This document shows positions 40,594-48,566 of a DNA stretch of 64,000 nucleotides, in pieces. The notes under the pieces were generated by a model, which saw only the letters and a program-made list of their open reading frames with translations, searched no databases and had not been told where the DNA came from. The position numbers and the translations under genes were made by a program. The stretch's first letter is position 1. Each line of letters starts with the position of its first letter. This stretch comes from Flavobacteriaceae bacterium. Lineage in GTDB: Bacteria; Bacteroidota; Bacteroidia; Flavobacteriales; Flavobacteriaceae. Location: contig CANGTL010000003.1 of assembly GCA_947456815.1 (NCBI GenBank), forward strand, positions 30,158-94,157. Direction: 5' to 3'.

Positions 40594-42246
40594 TTATTCA
40601 AAAAAAATCTCCTTGTTCTCAACAAGCTCCATCTTACGTTTCATCACATTGTATTTTTGTTCGATGGTTACTGTATTCTTATAGCCTTCGCTATTTTCTA
40701 AATTGTATTCGGACTTGAAGCCCACCAATTTAACATTAATATTGAGTTCTTTAGATTTTATTGTATGGAATTCATTAATTAAATCTAGTACATCATGAGC
40801 AATATATACGGTTTCGCTTGCATTAATAACAACTTTTGAGTTCTTTGGTAACTCATTTAAAGTTGATTTTAAGGCGGCTTTATTTAGAAATGAAATTTCT
40901 TGAGCCAATTCAATGTGAATAATATCTCCTTCTTGGTATTCTTCTTTTCTAAATTTGAAGGCTCTTTTCATATTACCTTTTAAGACAAAGATTGCACTGA
41001 TAACCATTCCTAAAGCGACACCTTTCAACAAATCTAAAAAGACTACTGCAAAAAAAGTAGCGATAAATGGTACAAATTGATACTTCCCTTTTTTCCAGAA
41101 ATGCAGCATTATTTTTGGATTGGCCAATTTGTAACCGACCAAAAGTAGGACTGCTGCAAGAGTTGCTAAGGGAATCTTATTCAATAGCACTGGTATCGAC
41201 AAAACACTAATCAACAATAACACCCCATGTAAAATTGCTGACATTTTTGATTTAGCTCCAGCAGCGCTATTGGCTGAAGTTCGCACCACCACTGAAGTCA
41301 TCGGCAAACCTCCAAGTAATGAACTCAAGATATTTCCAATTCCTTGCGCTTTCAATTCAACATTCGTATCGGTGTATCGTCTTTGAACATCCATCCTATC
41401 CGCTGCTTCAATACATAATAAGGTTTCTATAGAAGCTACAATGGCAATCGTAACACCAACAATCCAGACCTTAGAATTTGCAAACGCGGCAAAATTTGGA
41501 GTAATGATAATATTTCTAAAATCTTCAAGCGATTGAGGTACTGGCAGACTCACTAAATGACTTTCTAAAATTTGCAATGAACTTCCAGTCGAGAGAAAAA
41601 ACTCATTAAGCAAAATACTTACGATAACTGCAATCAACGCTGGCGGAATTAACTTTATCTTTTTGAAAACGTCAAATTTAGTCCAAGCGATTAAAATTGT
41701 CAATGAAACTAAAGTAACTATTATAGAACCAATTTGAATATGATTGACAACACGCAATATCTCCGAAAAAGAATTTTGTCCATCAATTTGCATAAAAGCT
41801 TCATCACCTTCAAAATCTGGATCATAGCCAAAAGCATGTGGAATTTGCTTAAGAATGATGATAACACCAATTCCCGCCAACATTCCCTCAATTACATTTG
41901 TTGGAAAATAATTTGAAATACTTCCTGCCTTTATGAAGCCTAGTGCCAATTGCAATATTCCAGCGATAAAAACCGAAGTTAGAAATATGTCAAAAGCACC
42001 AAGATCGGTAATTGCAGTAAGCACAATAGCTGTTAAACCTGCCGCTGGGCCAGAAACACTAAGGTGCGACGTACTAAGATAACCAACGACAATTCCGCCA
42101 ACAACTCCCGATATAATACCTGAAAATAAAGGCGCTCCACTCGCCAACGCAATTCCTAAACATAACGGAAGAGCAACTAAAAAAACCACTAAACCTGATG
42201 CAAAGTCAGACTTAAATGTTCCAAATAGATTACTATTTTTTTTCAT
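40594..42246 (-). CDS. SulP family inorganic anion transporter (likely bicarbonate-type)
   Basis: FASGLVVFLVALPLCLGIALASGAPLFSGIISGVVGGIVVG, LSVSGPAAGLTAIV, C-terminal STAS-like domain; gene pair with the carbonic anhydrase. Confidence 0.9.
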   Translation of the reverse strand: MKKNSNLFGTFKSDFASGLVVFLVALPLCLGIALASGAPLFSGIISGVVGGIVVGYLSTSHLSVSGPAAGLTAIVLTAITDLGAFDIFLTSVFIAGILQLALGFIKAGSISNYFPTNVIEGMLAGIGVIIILKQIPHAFGYDPDFEGDEAFMQIDGQNSFSEILRVVNHIQIGSIIVTLVSLTILIAWTKFDVFKKIKLIPPALIAVIVSILLNEFFLSTGSSLQILESHLVSLPVPQSLEDFRNIIITPNFAAFANSKVWIVGVTIAIVASIETLLCIEAADRMDVQRRYTDTNVELKAQGIGNILSSLLGGLPMTSVVVRTSANSAAGAKSKMSAILHGVLLLISVLSIPVLLNKIPLATLAAVLLLVGYKLANPKIMLHFWKKGKYQFVPFIATFFAVVFLDLLKGVALGMVISAIFVLKGNMKRAFKFRKEEYQEGDIIHIELAQEISFLNKAALKSTLNELPKNSKVVINASETVYIAHDVLDLINEFHTIKSKELNINVKLVGFKSEYNLENSEGYKNTVTIEQKYNVMKRKMELVENKEIFFE

Positions 42247-42298
42247 AATTTGAACAAAGATTAAAATTAAAGCGCATTACTAAGACCGCAAAATGCAA

Positions 42299-42592
42299 TC
42301 AACTAAAATTTAATAAAGCTTGTTCAGGAGGAGGAATAAAAATTGAATAGAATAGAAAAGTCCGCTTGAGGATACTTCTGAAACGAATTTTAGTACAATA
42401 TTTTGCAATTTTAATAGAAAAAAATAGAATAGAAACCGATCTACAATCAATATTAAAGAGGTCATTCTGATCCTCATCAATCGAATCGATGACCAGTGAA
42501 ACATCAGTACTGCTGTCTATCAAACTGACTATACTCGACGTTGTCAGAGAAGAAATAAAAAGCAACAAAAGAAATCCTACAGCTAATTTCAT
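42299..42592 (-). CDS. Small secreted protein with C-terminal FIPPPE motif
   Basis: MKLAVGFLLLLFISSL signal-like N-terminus at 42592; DQNDLFNIDCRS ... IFIPPPEQALLNFS C-terminus. Confidence 0.5.
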   Translation of the reverse strand: MKLAVGFLLLLFISSLTTSSIVSLIDSSTDVSLVIDSIDEDQNDLFNIDCRSVSILFFSIKIAKYCTKIRFRSILKRTFLFYSIFIPPPEQALLNFS

Positions 42593-42731
42593 ATAACAAA
42601 AATAGGAGTTACTTCCGGTAAACAAAATTAAATGCCACGAATTCTTAAACAATTAACAACCAAAAGTTCATTAAGAAGAAAATGTGCTTCAAAAAGAAAA
42701 GCTGACTTATATAGTTTTAGCTTATAGTAAT

Positions 42732-42739
42732 TATATTTG
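42732..42739 (+). promoter_or_regulatory. Candidate -7 box (TATATTTG) for the oxyR-like gene
   Basis: Exact TAnnTTTG match 21 bp before the ATG at 42761. Confidence 0.5.
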
Positions 42740-42760
42740 CATCATAAAAAACTATGTGAA

Positions 42761-43702
42761 ATGACCATCACCCAACTCCAATATGTTCTTGCTGTCGCAG
42801 AGTACAAGAATTTTACTCTAGCCGCTGAAAAGTGTTTTGTTACCCAACCAACCTTGAGTATGCAAATCCAAAAAGTAGAAGAAGAGCTCAATATTCAAAT
42901 TTTTGATAGAAGTAAAAAACCCATACAGTTGACAGAAATTGGGCAGAAGATTGTCAATCAAGCGAAGAACATCGTCAATGAAGCTGATCGCATGCAAGAC
43001 ATTGTTGAGCAACAAAAAGGTTTTATTGGAGGTGAATTTCGATTGGGAATTATCCCAACGATCATGCCGACACTTTTGCCTATGTTTTTGAATAATTTCA
43101 TCAAGAAATATCCAAAAGTTAAATTAATCATCGAAGAATTGAACACCGATGAAATTATTCTAAAACTCAAGAATGGCCATCTCGACGCCGCGATTGCAGC
43201 AACGCCTCTGATGGAAGAAAAGATTAAAGAAGTTGTTTTATACTTCGAACCATTCATGGCTTATATTCCGCAATCACATAAGTATTACAACAAAACTGAA
43301 ATAGAAGTGAGCGATTTAGATGTAGATGAAATTTTGCTTTTGCAAGACGGTCATTGCTTTAGGGACGGCATTCTTAATCTTTGCAAGAATGTAAGTAAAT
43401 CTGAATTCAGCCATTTTCAATTGGAAAGCGGCAGTTTTGAAACATTAATAAAGTTGGCTGATGAAGGGCTGGGAATTACTTTGCTTCCCTATTTGCATAC
43501 TTTGGATTTGAAAGACAGCGACAAGCTAAAATTGAAACATTTTGTCGAACCAAAACCGGCAAGAGAAGTAAGTCTAATCTTTCCTAAAACAGAACTAAAA
43601 ATTCAAATTATTGACGCGTTGCGAAGTACCATTGCTGGCGTTATCAAAGGCGCTATTGTTTTTCAAAATATCGAGATTATTAGTCCAATGCCTAAAAAAT
43701 AA
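42761..43702 (+). CDS. oxyR: LysR family hydrogen peroxide-inducible activator, OxyR-like
   Basis: MTITQLQYVLAVAEYKNFTLAAEKCFVTQPTLSMQIQKVEEELNIQIFDRSKKPI; LLQDGHCFRDGILNLC with the two OxyR-type cysteines. Confidence 0.88.
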   Translation: MTITQLQYVLAVAEYKNFTLAAEKCFVTQPTLSMQIQKVEEELNIQIFDRSKKPIQLTEIGQKIVNQAKNIVNEADRMQDIVEQQKGFIGGEFRLGIIPTIMPTLLPMFLNNFIKKYPKVKLIIEELNTDEIILKLKNGHLDAAIAATPLMEEKIKEVVLYFEPFMAYIPQSHKYYNKTEIEVSDLDVDEILLLQDGHCFRDGILNLCKNVSKSEFSHFQLESGSFETLIKLADEGLGITLLPYLHTLDLKDSDKLKLKHFVEPKPAREVSLIFPKTELKIQIIDALRSTIAGVIKGAIVFQNIEIISPMPKK

Positions 43703-43727
43703 AAAAGGAACCAAATAGTTCCTTTTT
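43702..43727. terminator. Bidirectional Rho-independent terminator
   Basis: AAAAAGGAAC-CAAATA-GTTCCTTTTT between convergent genes. Confidence 0.8.
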
Positions 43728-43732
43728 AGATA

Positions 43733-43927
43733 TCAATTCACAATATTTATATATTGTTGAAGTTCCGGCTTTTCACTGGTGAAATTCTGTAACCATTTCC
43801 TTAGTTGTTCTAGCTCATAAGGCAATAAATTCTTGATTGCTTTACGCAATTCTTTGCAAAAAAGAACCGGATCGAAGCTCACTCTCTCAAGCACCGATTT
43901 TGTGTAGTCGTAGATCATTCTAGGCAT
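43733..43927 (-). CDS. Small conserved hypothetical protein (ERVSFDPxLFCK family, copy 1)
   Basis: MPRMIYDYTKSVLERVSFDPVLFCKELRKAIKNLLPYELEQLRKWLQNF, closely similar to 44112..44309. Confidence 0.78.
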   Translation of the reverse strand: MPRMIYDYTKSVLERVSFDPVLFCKELRKAIKNLLPYELEQLRKWLQNFTSEKPELQQYINIVN

Positions 43928-44084
43928 AATTGTAAGATTTAGGGGTTATCTTAATAAGAACGTGAGGTAAAAGTAAAATTAAAAATAAATTACGACGTTT
44001 AAATACATAAAAATCCGATGAAATGCATATTTTGTTAAAATAAATAGAGTATAAACTTACAAATAAATGAAATCACCACAAAAA

Positions 44085-44107
44085 AAAGGAGCCGTTTAAG
44101 CTCCTTT
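44085..44107. terminator. Rho-independent terminator for 44112..44309
   Basis: AAAGGAGC-CGTTTAA-GCTCCTTT with A/T flanks. Confidence 0.7.
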
Positions 44108-44111
44108 AGTT

Positions 44112-44309
44112 TTATTTGTTAACGTAGATTAGACATTGCCTTAATTCTGGTCTTTCAATTGTATAACTCAAAAGCCATTCTGTTAGCTGCTCAATTTCAT
44201 AAGGCAAAAGCACTTTTAGTGCTTTTGCCAACTTCTTACAAAAAAGTAATGGATCGAAACTCACTCTTTCGAGTATGTTTTTGGTGTAAGCAAACATGGT
44301 TCTTTTCAT
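44112..44309 (-). CDS. Small conserved hypothetical protein (ERVSFDPxLFCK family, copy 2)
   Basis: MKRTMFAYTKNILERVSFDPLLFCKKLAKALKVLLPYEIEQLTEWLLSY, paralog of the neighbouring gene. Confidence 0.78.
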   Translation of the reverse strand: MKRTMFAYTKNILERVSFDPLLFCKKLAKALKVLLPYEIEQLTEWLLSYTIERPELRQCLIYVNK

Positions 44310-44427
44310 AAATGATGTAGAGGATTTAAAGAACTGGTTGATTAATTCTGTATCAAATTTAAATAAAAAAACATTCGATTATACAAACGAAATGTTAATT
44401 GGGAATATTGTCGTTGCATTAAAAATT

Positions 44428-45093
44428 TTAGGTTTTTTTCGCTCTAAACATTTCTCTTTTGCCAGGAGGACCTTCCAGTTTTTCAACGGTAAATCCAGCT
44501 TCAAGCATATTGCGTTTGACCACTCCTCTTGCAGCATAAGTTACCAATATGCCATTAGGTCTTAGCGCGGAATACATCTTTGCAAATACTTCTACTGTCC
44601 ACAATTCCGGCTGAACACGATATCCAAATGCATCAAAGTAAATCAAATCAAAAGCAGAAGCATCATCAATGTCCTGAAAAAATTGCTTTCTTTTCGTTAA
44701 TTGGAACTCGTTTGAAAGCAGATTCTTCTTTTCCCAATCACAGGAATGCATCATTTGAAAAACTGAAATATCGTCTGTCGCATTCAGTTCCTCAACATAA
44801 TTCATTAAACTAACTTCTTCCGTCAAAATTGGGTAGGCTTCAATACCAATGTAGTTGATTCTTTGTTGATTTTTCTTAGTTTCTAAGAACGTAACAAAGG
44901 CATTCAAACCTGTTCCAAAACCAATTTCAAGTACATCTAGAGAAGAATGCTGGTGAAATAATGAAAGACCATTCTTTATAAATACGTGCTTTGCCTCCTG
45001 AATGGCGCCATGCTTCGAATGATAATTCTCATCCCAATCGGGCAAATGAATTGTAGTAGAACCATCGGAAGTAATTTGTATTTCTCTTCGCAT
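44428..45093 (-). CDS. mnmD: tRNA (5-methylaminomethyl-2-thiouridine)(34)-methyltransferase MnmD
   Basis: LDVLEIGFGTGLNAFVTFLE, FDLIYFDAFGYRVQPELWTVEVFAKMYSALRPNGILVTYAARGVVKRNMLEAGF...GPPGKREM. Confidence 0.92.
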   Translation of the reverse strand: MRREIQITSDGSTTIHLPDWDENYHSKHGAIQEAKHVFIKNGLSLFHQHSSLDVLEIGFGTGLNAFVTFLETKKNQQRINYIGIEAYPILTEEVSLMNYVEELNATDDISVFQMMHSCDWEKKNLLSNEFQLTKRKQFFQDIDDASAFDLIYFDAFGYRVQPELWTVEVFAKMYSALRPNGILVTYAARGVVKRNMLEAGFTVEKLEGPPGKREMFRAKKT

Positions 45094-45096
45094 GAA

Positions 45097-45543
45097 TTAG
45101 GGAATATACAATTTCTTAATCTTCGAAATTGGTCCACCGCATTTAACTTCATGACATTGCAAGCACGCATCAACTCCCTCATTAAAATGCTGCTTTGCAT
45201 TCTTTGGATCTTGGTAAATGAGTTCCTGTGCTTTAATAAAAAGTTTAGCTTGCTCCTTAAAGAATGCATCATTCTCGGTTGAATCCGTCATCACTGCACG
45301 ATGAATTTTCAAAAAATGATTTGGAAATTTACCAATGGTGTCGCCATTCAATATCCTCGCTTTCAATCTTTGATTATCAACATACATCTGTTCCATCAGT
45401 GTCGACATTTCAGACATTTGGTACATTTTGAATGACTTTCCTTTGGATCCTTTTGCACAAGATTCCTGCTCTTCTTTCGACTCTTTTTTAGCACAACTAA
45501 TTAAAGTCAAAAACAAGAACAATATAATTGTACTATTTTTCAT
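45097..45543 (-). CDS. Lipoprotein with single CxxCH (cytochrome-like) motif
   Basis: Lipobox LTLISC; CLQCHEVKCGGPISKIKKLYIP near the C-terminus. Confidence 0.65.
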   Translation of the reverse strand: MKNSTIILFLFLTLISCAKKESKEEQESCAKGSKGKSFKMYQMSEMSTLMEQMYVDNQRLKARILNGDTIGKFPNHFLKIHRAVMTDSTENDAFFKEQAKLFIKAQELIYQDPKNAKQHFNEGVDACLQCHEVKCGGPISKIKKLYIP

Positions 45544-46027
45544 TTTTCTTGATTAAGACACCGTTCGCTGCGAATGAATAGGTTTTGATTGGAGTCGTGA
45601 TACTATCAATTGCCGCTTGTGATTTGCCTGCGTCTTTCGCGTAATGTTTTTGTTCATCAACACCTTCAATACTGAGAAAAGCTTTTCCATTGACGATTAC
45701 ATCTTCGCCTTTAGAATTTAAGGGCATAAAGAAACCATAGTCCTTAAATTTCACAAATGCTTTCTCATTCTTTCCTAAATCAACATTCATCCAACAACCT
45801 TTCTTTTGACAAACGTCATTAATTTTAGAGGAAAATTTAAGACTTACTGTGTCGCCTTCTTTCATTGACTGAAATCTATTCAAAAGATCTTCCTTTGAAA
45901 TTGCGCTATCAGCGGTAATGCTGTCACCAAAAGAAGCATAAGAGACATTCGAATCGTCAGAACTAATTGAGTATTTACAACTTGTTAGGACAAAAGCCAC
46001 AGAAATAATGCAGGTTCTAAGTATCAT
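45533..46027 (-). CDS. DUF4920 domain-containing lipoprotein
   Basis: SYASFGDSITADSAISKEDLLNRFQSMKEGDTVSLKFSSKINDVCQKKGCWMNVDLG typical DUF4920; lipobox VLTSC. Confidence 0.82.
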   Translation of the reverse strand: MILRTCIISVAFVLTSCKYSISSDDSNVSYASFGDSITADSAISKEDLLNRFQSMKEGDTVSLKFSSKINDVCQKKGCWMNVDLGKNEKAFVKFKDYGFFMPLNSKGEDVIVNGKAFLSIEGVDEQKHYAKDAGKSQAAIDSITTPIKTYSFAANGVLIKKNEK

Positions 46028-46201
46028 AATAATTCGATTTTATAATTGAGACAAAAATAGACACTAATGCCATTCAAAAGAAAATATCACAGCGTTTTTT
46101 GATACCAATTATCAAAATAGAATCAAATTAAGGGTAAATCGTCATAATTGGAAAAACTGACAAAATAATTCGTGTCAAATTATTAGAATGGTGTAATTTT
46201 A

Positions 46202-46220
46202 TTATTTTAGCCTAAAATAA
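46202..46220. repeat. 19-bp palindrome TTATTTTAG-C-CTAAAATAA
   Basis: Perfect 9+1+9 inverted repeat in the intergenic region upstream of ilvE. Confidence 0.85.
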
Positions 46221-46309
46221 GTGAATAAAAATAGCTAAGTCTTATTTTAATTGCTTTACGTTCATTATCAGTAACTTATAATTTTATTTCACTTAAAAAC
46301 TCCCCAATA

Positions 46310-47377
46310 ATGAGTTCAAATATTACTAACGAAATCGATATCGTAACTGTTCCTCACTCAAAAATAGAAACAGTTGACTTTGAAAACCTTTCTTTTGGAA
46401 GTGTTTTTACTGACCACATGTTTGTTTGTGATTTCAGAGAAGGGAAATGGCAGAAACCCGTGATTAAGCCATATGAACCTTTTTTGATTGATCCATCGGC
46501 AAAAGTTTTTCATTATGGGCAAGCCATTTTTGAAGGAATGAAGGCATATAAGGACGATAATAATGATGTGTGGCTATTTCGCCCAGATCAAAATCTAGAT
46601 CGATTAAATAAATCGGCGGTACGTATGGCAATGCCAGAAATCCCCGAAGATATTTTCATGAGTGGTTTGCACCAATTGTTAGATTTGGAGCGAAATTGGG
46701 TTAAAAAAGGTTTTGGTAACACCTTATATATTCGTCCCTTTATGATTGCAATTGGAAGTGGCGTTATTGCAGCACCATCAACACAATATCGATTTATGAT
46801 AATACTTTCACCAGCAAAGTCCTATTATTCAGGTGAAGTGAAAGTTTTGATTGCCGAACATTACAGTCGCGCTGCCAATGGTGGAATTGGTGCCGCAAAA
46901 GCAGCCGGAAATTACTCGGCACAATTTTACCCTACTAAATTAGCAAACGAAAAAGGATTTCAACAAATCATTTGGACAGACGATGCTACGCATACCAAAT
47001 TGGAAGAGGCTGGAACAATGAATGTCTTCTTTCGAATAAACGATACACTCTACACTGCTCCAACTAGCGAAAGAATTCTAGACGGTGTGACTCGTAAGAG
47101 TTTAATTGCAATTGCAAAAAGAGACGGAATAAAAATTGAAGAGCGGTCTGTCCTTGTTTCTGAAATCATCCAAGGTGCAAAAGACGGCAGTTTGAAAGAG
47201 ATTTTTGGCGCAGGAACCGCAGCAGTTGTAAATCCGATTGTAGGGTTTTCGTACGAAGATGTTTATTACGAATTGCCGAAAATTGAAAAATCGATTGCAT
47301 TAGAATTAAAAGAGAAATTGACAAATATCCAGTATCGACTGGCGGAAGACACTTTCGGTTGGATGGTTAAAATCTAA
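46310..47377 (+). CDS. ilvE: Branched-chain amino acid aminotransferase
   Basis: FHYGQAIFEGMKAYKDDNNDVWLFRPDQNLDRLNKSAVRMAMPEIPE, GGIGAAKAAGNYSAQFYPTKLANEKGFQQIIWTD, GAGTAAVVNPI. Confidence 0.95.
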   Translation: MSSNITNEIDIVTVPHSKIETVDFENLSFGSVFTDHMFVCDFREGKWQKPVIKPYEPFLIDPSAKVFHYGQAIFEGMKAYKDDNNDVWLFRPDQNLDRLNKSAVRMAMPEIPEDIFMSGLHQLLDLERNWVKKGFGNTLYIRPFMIAIGSGVIAAPSTQYRFMIILSPAKSYYSGEVKVLIAEHYSRAANGGIGAAKAAGNYSAQFYPTKLANEKGFQQIIWTDDATHTKLEEAGTMNVFFRINDTLYTAPTSERILDGVTRKSLIAIAKRDGIKIEERSVLVSEIIQGAKDGSLKEIFGAGTAAVVNPIVGFSYEDVYYELPKIEKSIALELKEKLTNIQYRLAEDTFGWMVKI

Positions 47378-47392
47378 TTAATAATAAAAATT

Positions 47393-47425
47393 AAAGGCAA
47401 AATTTTCAGTTTTGCCTTTTTTTTG
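47393..47425 (+). terminator. Rho-independent terminator of ilvE
   Basis: AAAGGCAAAA-TTTTCAG-TTTTGCCTTT followed by T-tract. Confidence 0.85.
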
Positions 47426-47461
47426 TTTCTTACCAAACGAACAATATTTTGCAATTTCAAC

Positions 47462-47845
47462 TTATAGCAAGATGCGAGAAAAATCAGGCTTGAAATAATT
47501 GGGACCTTTCATCACTTTACCATCCTCGCGATAAATAGGACTCCCGTCTTCACCTAATTTACTCATATTACTGCGTTGAATTTCATCAAAAACTTCTTCT
47601 ATTTTATGTTGTAATCCATGTTCGATGATGGTGCCACAAAGTATATACAGCATGTCTCCTAAAGCATCGGCAATTTCAATGAGATCATTATTTTGAACTG
47701 CTTCAAAATATTCTTCATTTTCTTCTTTCATTAAATTGAAACGAAGTAAGTTTTTGACTTCACCCAAATCAGCTCTTGGATGTTCACTGTGTCCGATGGC
47801 AAAGGCGGTATGAAATTCTTTGACCGCGAGAAGTTGTTTTTGCAT
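47462..47845 (-). CDS. MazG-like / phosphoribosyl-ATP pyrophosphohydrolase-like protein
   Basis: LRFNLMKEENEEYFEAVQNNDLIEIADALGDMLYILCGTIIEHG, all-alpha NTP pyrophosphohydrolase motif. Confidence 0.85.
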   Translation of the reverse strand: MQKQLLAVKEFHTAFAIGHSEHPRADLGEVKNLLRFNLMKEENEEYFEAVQNNDLIEIADALGDMLYILCGTIIEHGLQHKIEEVFDEIQRSNMSKLGEDGSPIYREDGKVMKGPNYFKPDFSRILL

Positions 47846-47899
47846 TAGGTTAAGGTTTTAATTACTACTGCAAAATAGAAACTTTACCATACATTTGAT

Positions 47900-47907
47900 T
47901 ACATTTG
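47900..47907 (+). promoter_or_regulatory. Candidate -7 box (TACATTTG)
   Basis: TAnnTTTG match 18 bp before the ATG at 47925; a second TACATTTG lies at 47890-47897. Confidence 0.4.
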
Positions 47908-47924
47908 GCAAAAATTTTATCACA

Positions 47925-48113
47925 ATGTTTTCGACAGGACAATGGATTTTTGCGGCTTTCTTTTTACTTACTTTTATAGTAGTTATGATCTTTGCCTACA
48001 GAAAAGATATCCAAATTCATAAAAAATTCTATAAAGGCAGCTACAAAGTGCTTTTTGCTTTCATTTTATTTATCTTCATGCTTTTTCTTATAAAAGTCTA
48101 CTTGAAACGTTAG
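47925..48113 (+). CDS. Small membrane protein
   Basis: MFSTGQWIFAAFFLLTFIVVMIFAYRKDIQIHKKFYKGSYKVLFAFILFIFMLFLIKVYLKR, two TM helices. Confidence 0.72.
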   Translation: MFSTGQWIFAAFFLLTFIVVMIFAYRKDIQIHKKFYKGSYKVLFAFILFIFMLFLIKVYLKR

Positions 48114-48185
48114 GGAAAACCCTAAGGAAAACCCTTATTTTTCTTGTAATTCGTTTTTTAACTTTGCCATTCAAAAGCTAACGAG

Positions 48186-48467
48186 ATGGCAAATTTTACA
48201 GAAAATGATTTACGGTATTCCTACCGATGGAATCCACAGACTGTGGAAAAGCTTCCAAAGAAAATCAGGTTCAAAGACACTGTAGAATTGAACCTTGAAG
48301 AAGGCTATGAGGTTCTACTTTTCATCAACAGTTATATGGAATTAAAGAATTTGGGGATGAAATGTACTTTTGAAAAAATAGAACGTATTTTAAAAGAAGA
48401 ATTACCACAATCGACTAGAAGTCTAAATAAGGTTAAAAGATATATTTCAGACAACTACTTCTTTTAA
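48186..48467 (+). CDS. Conserved hypothetical protein
   Basis: 93-aa ORF followed directly by a terminator hairpin. Confidence 0.65.
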   Translation: MANFTENDLRYSYRWNPQTVEKLPKKIRFKDTVELNLEEGYEVLLFINSYMELKNLGMKCTFEKIERILKEELPQSTRSLNKVKRYISDNYFF

Positions 48468-48473
48468 CACAAA

Positions 48474-48502
48474 ATGCCCACACGGCGGCGGGCATCTTTT
48501 TT
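48474..48502 (+). terminator. Rho-independent terminator
   Basis: ATGCCC ... GGGCAT followed by CTTTTTT. Confidence 0.65.
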
Positions 48503-48566
48503 ACAAAATACAGTCGTTGACCTTTTTTGATTGAATCAAAGTAGAAGAAGTGACCTCATTCTTATT

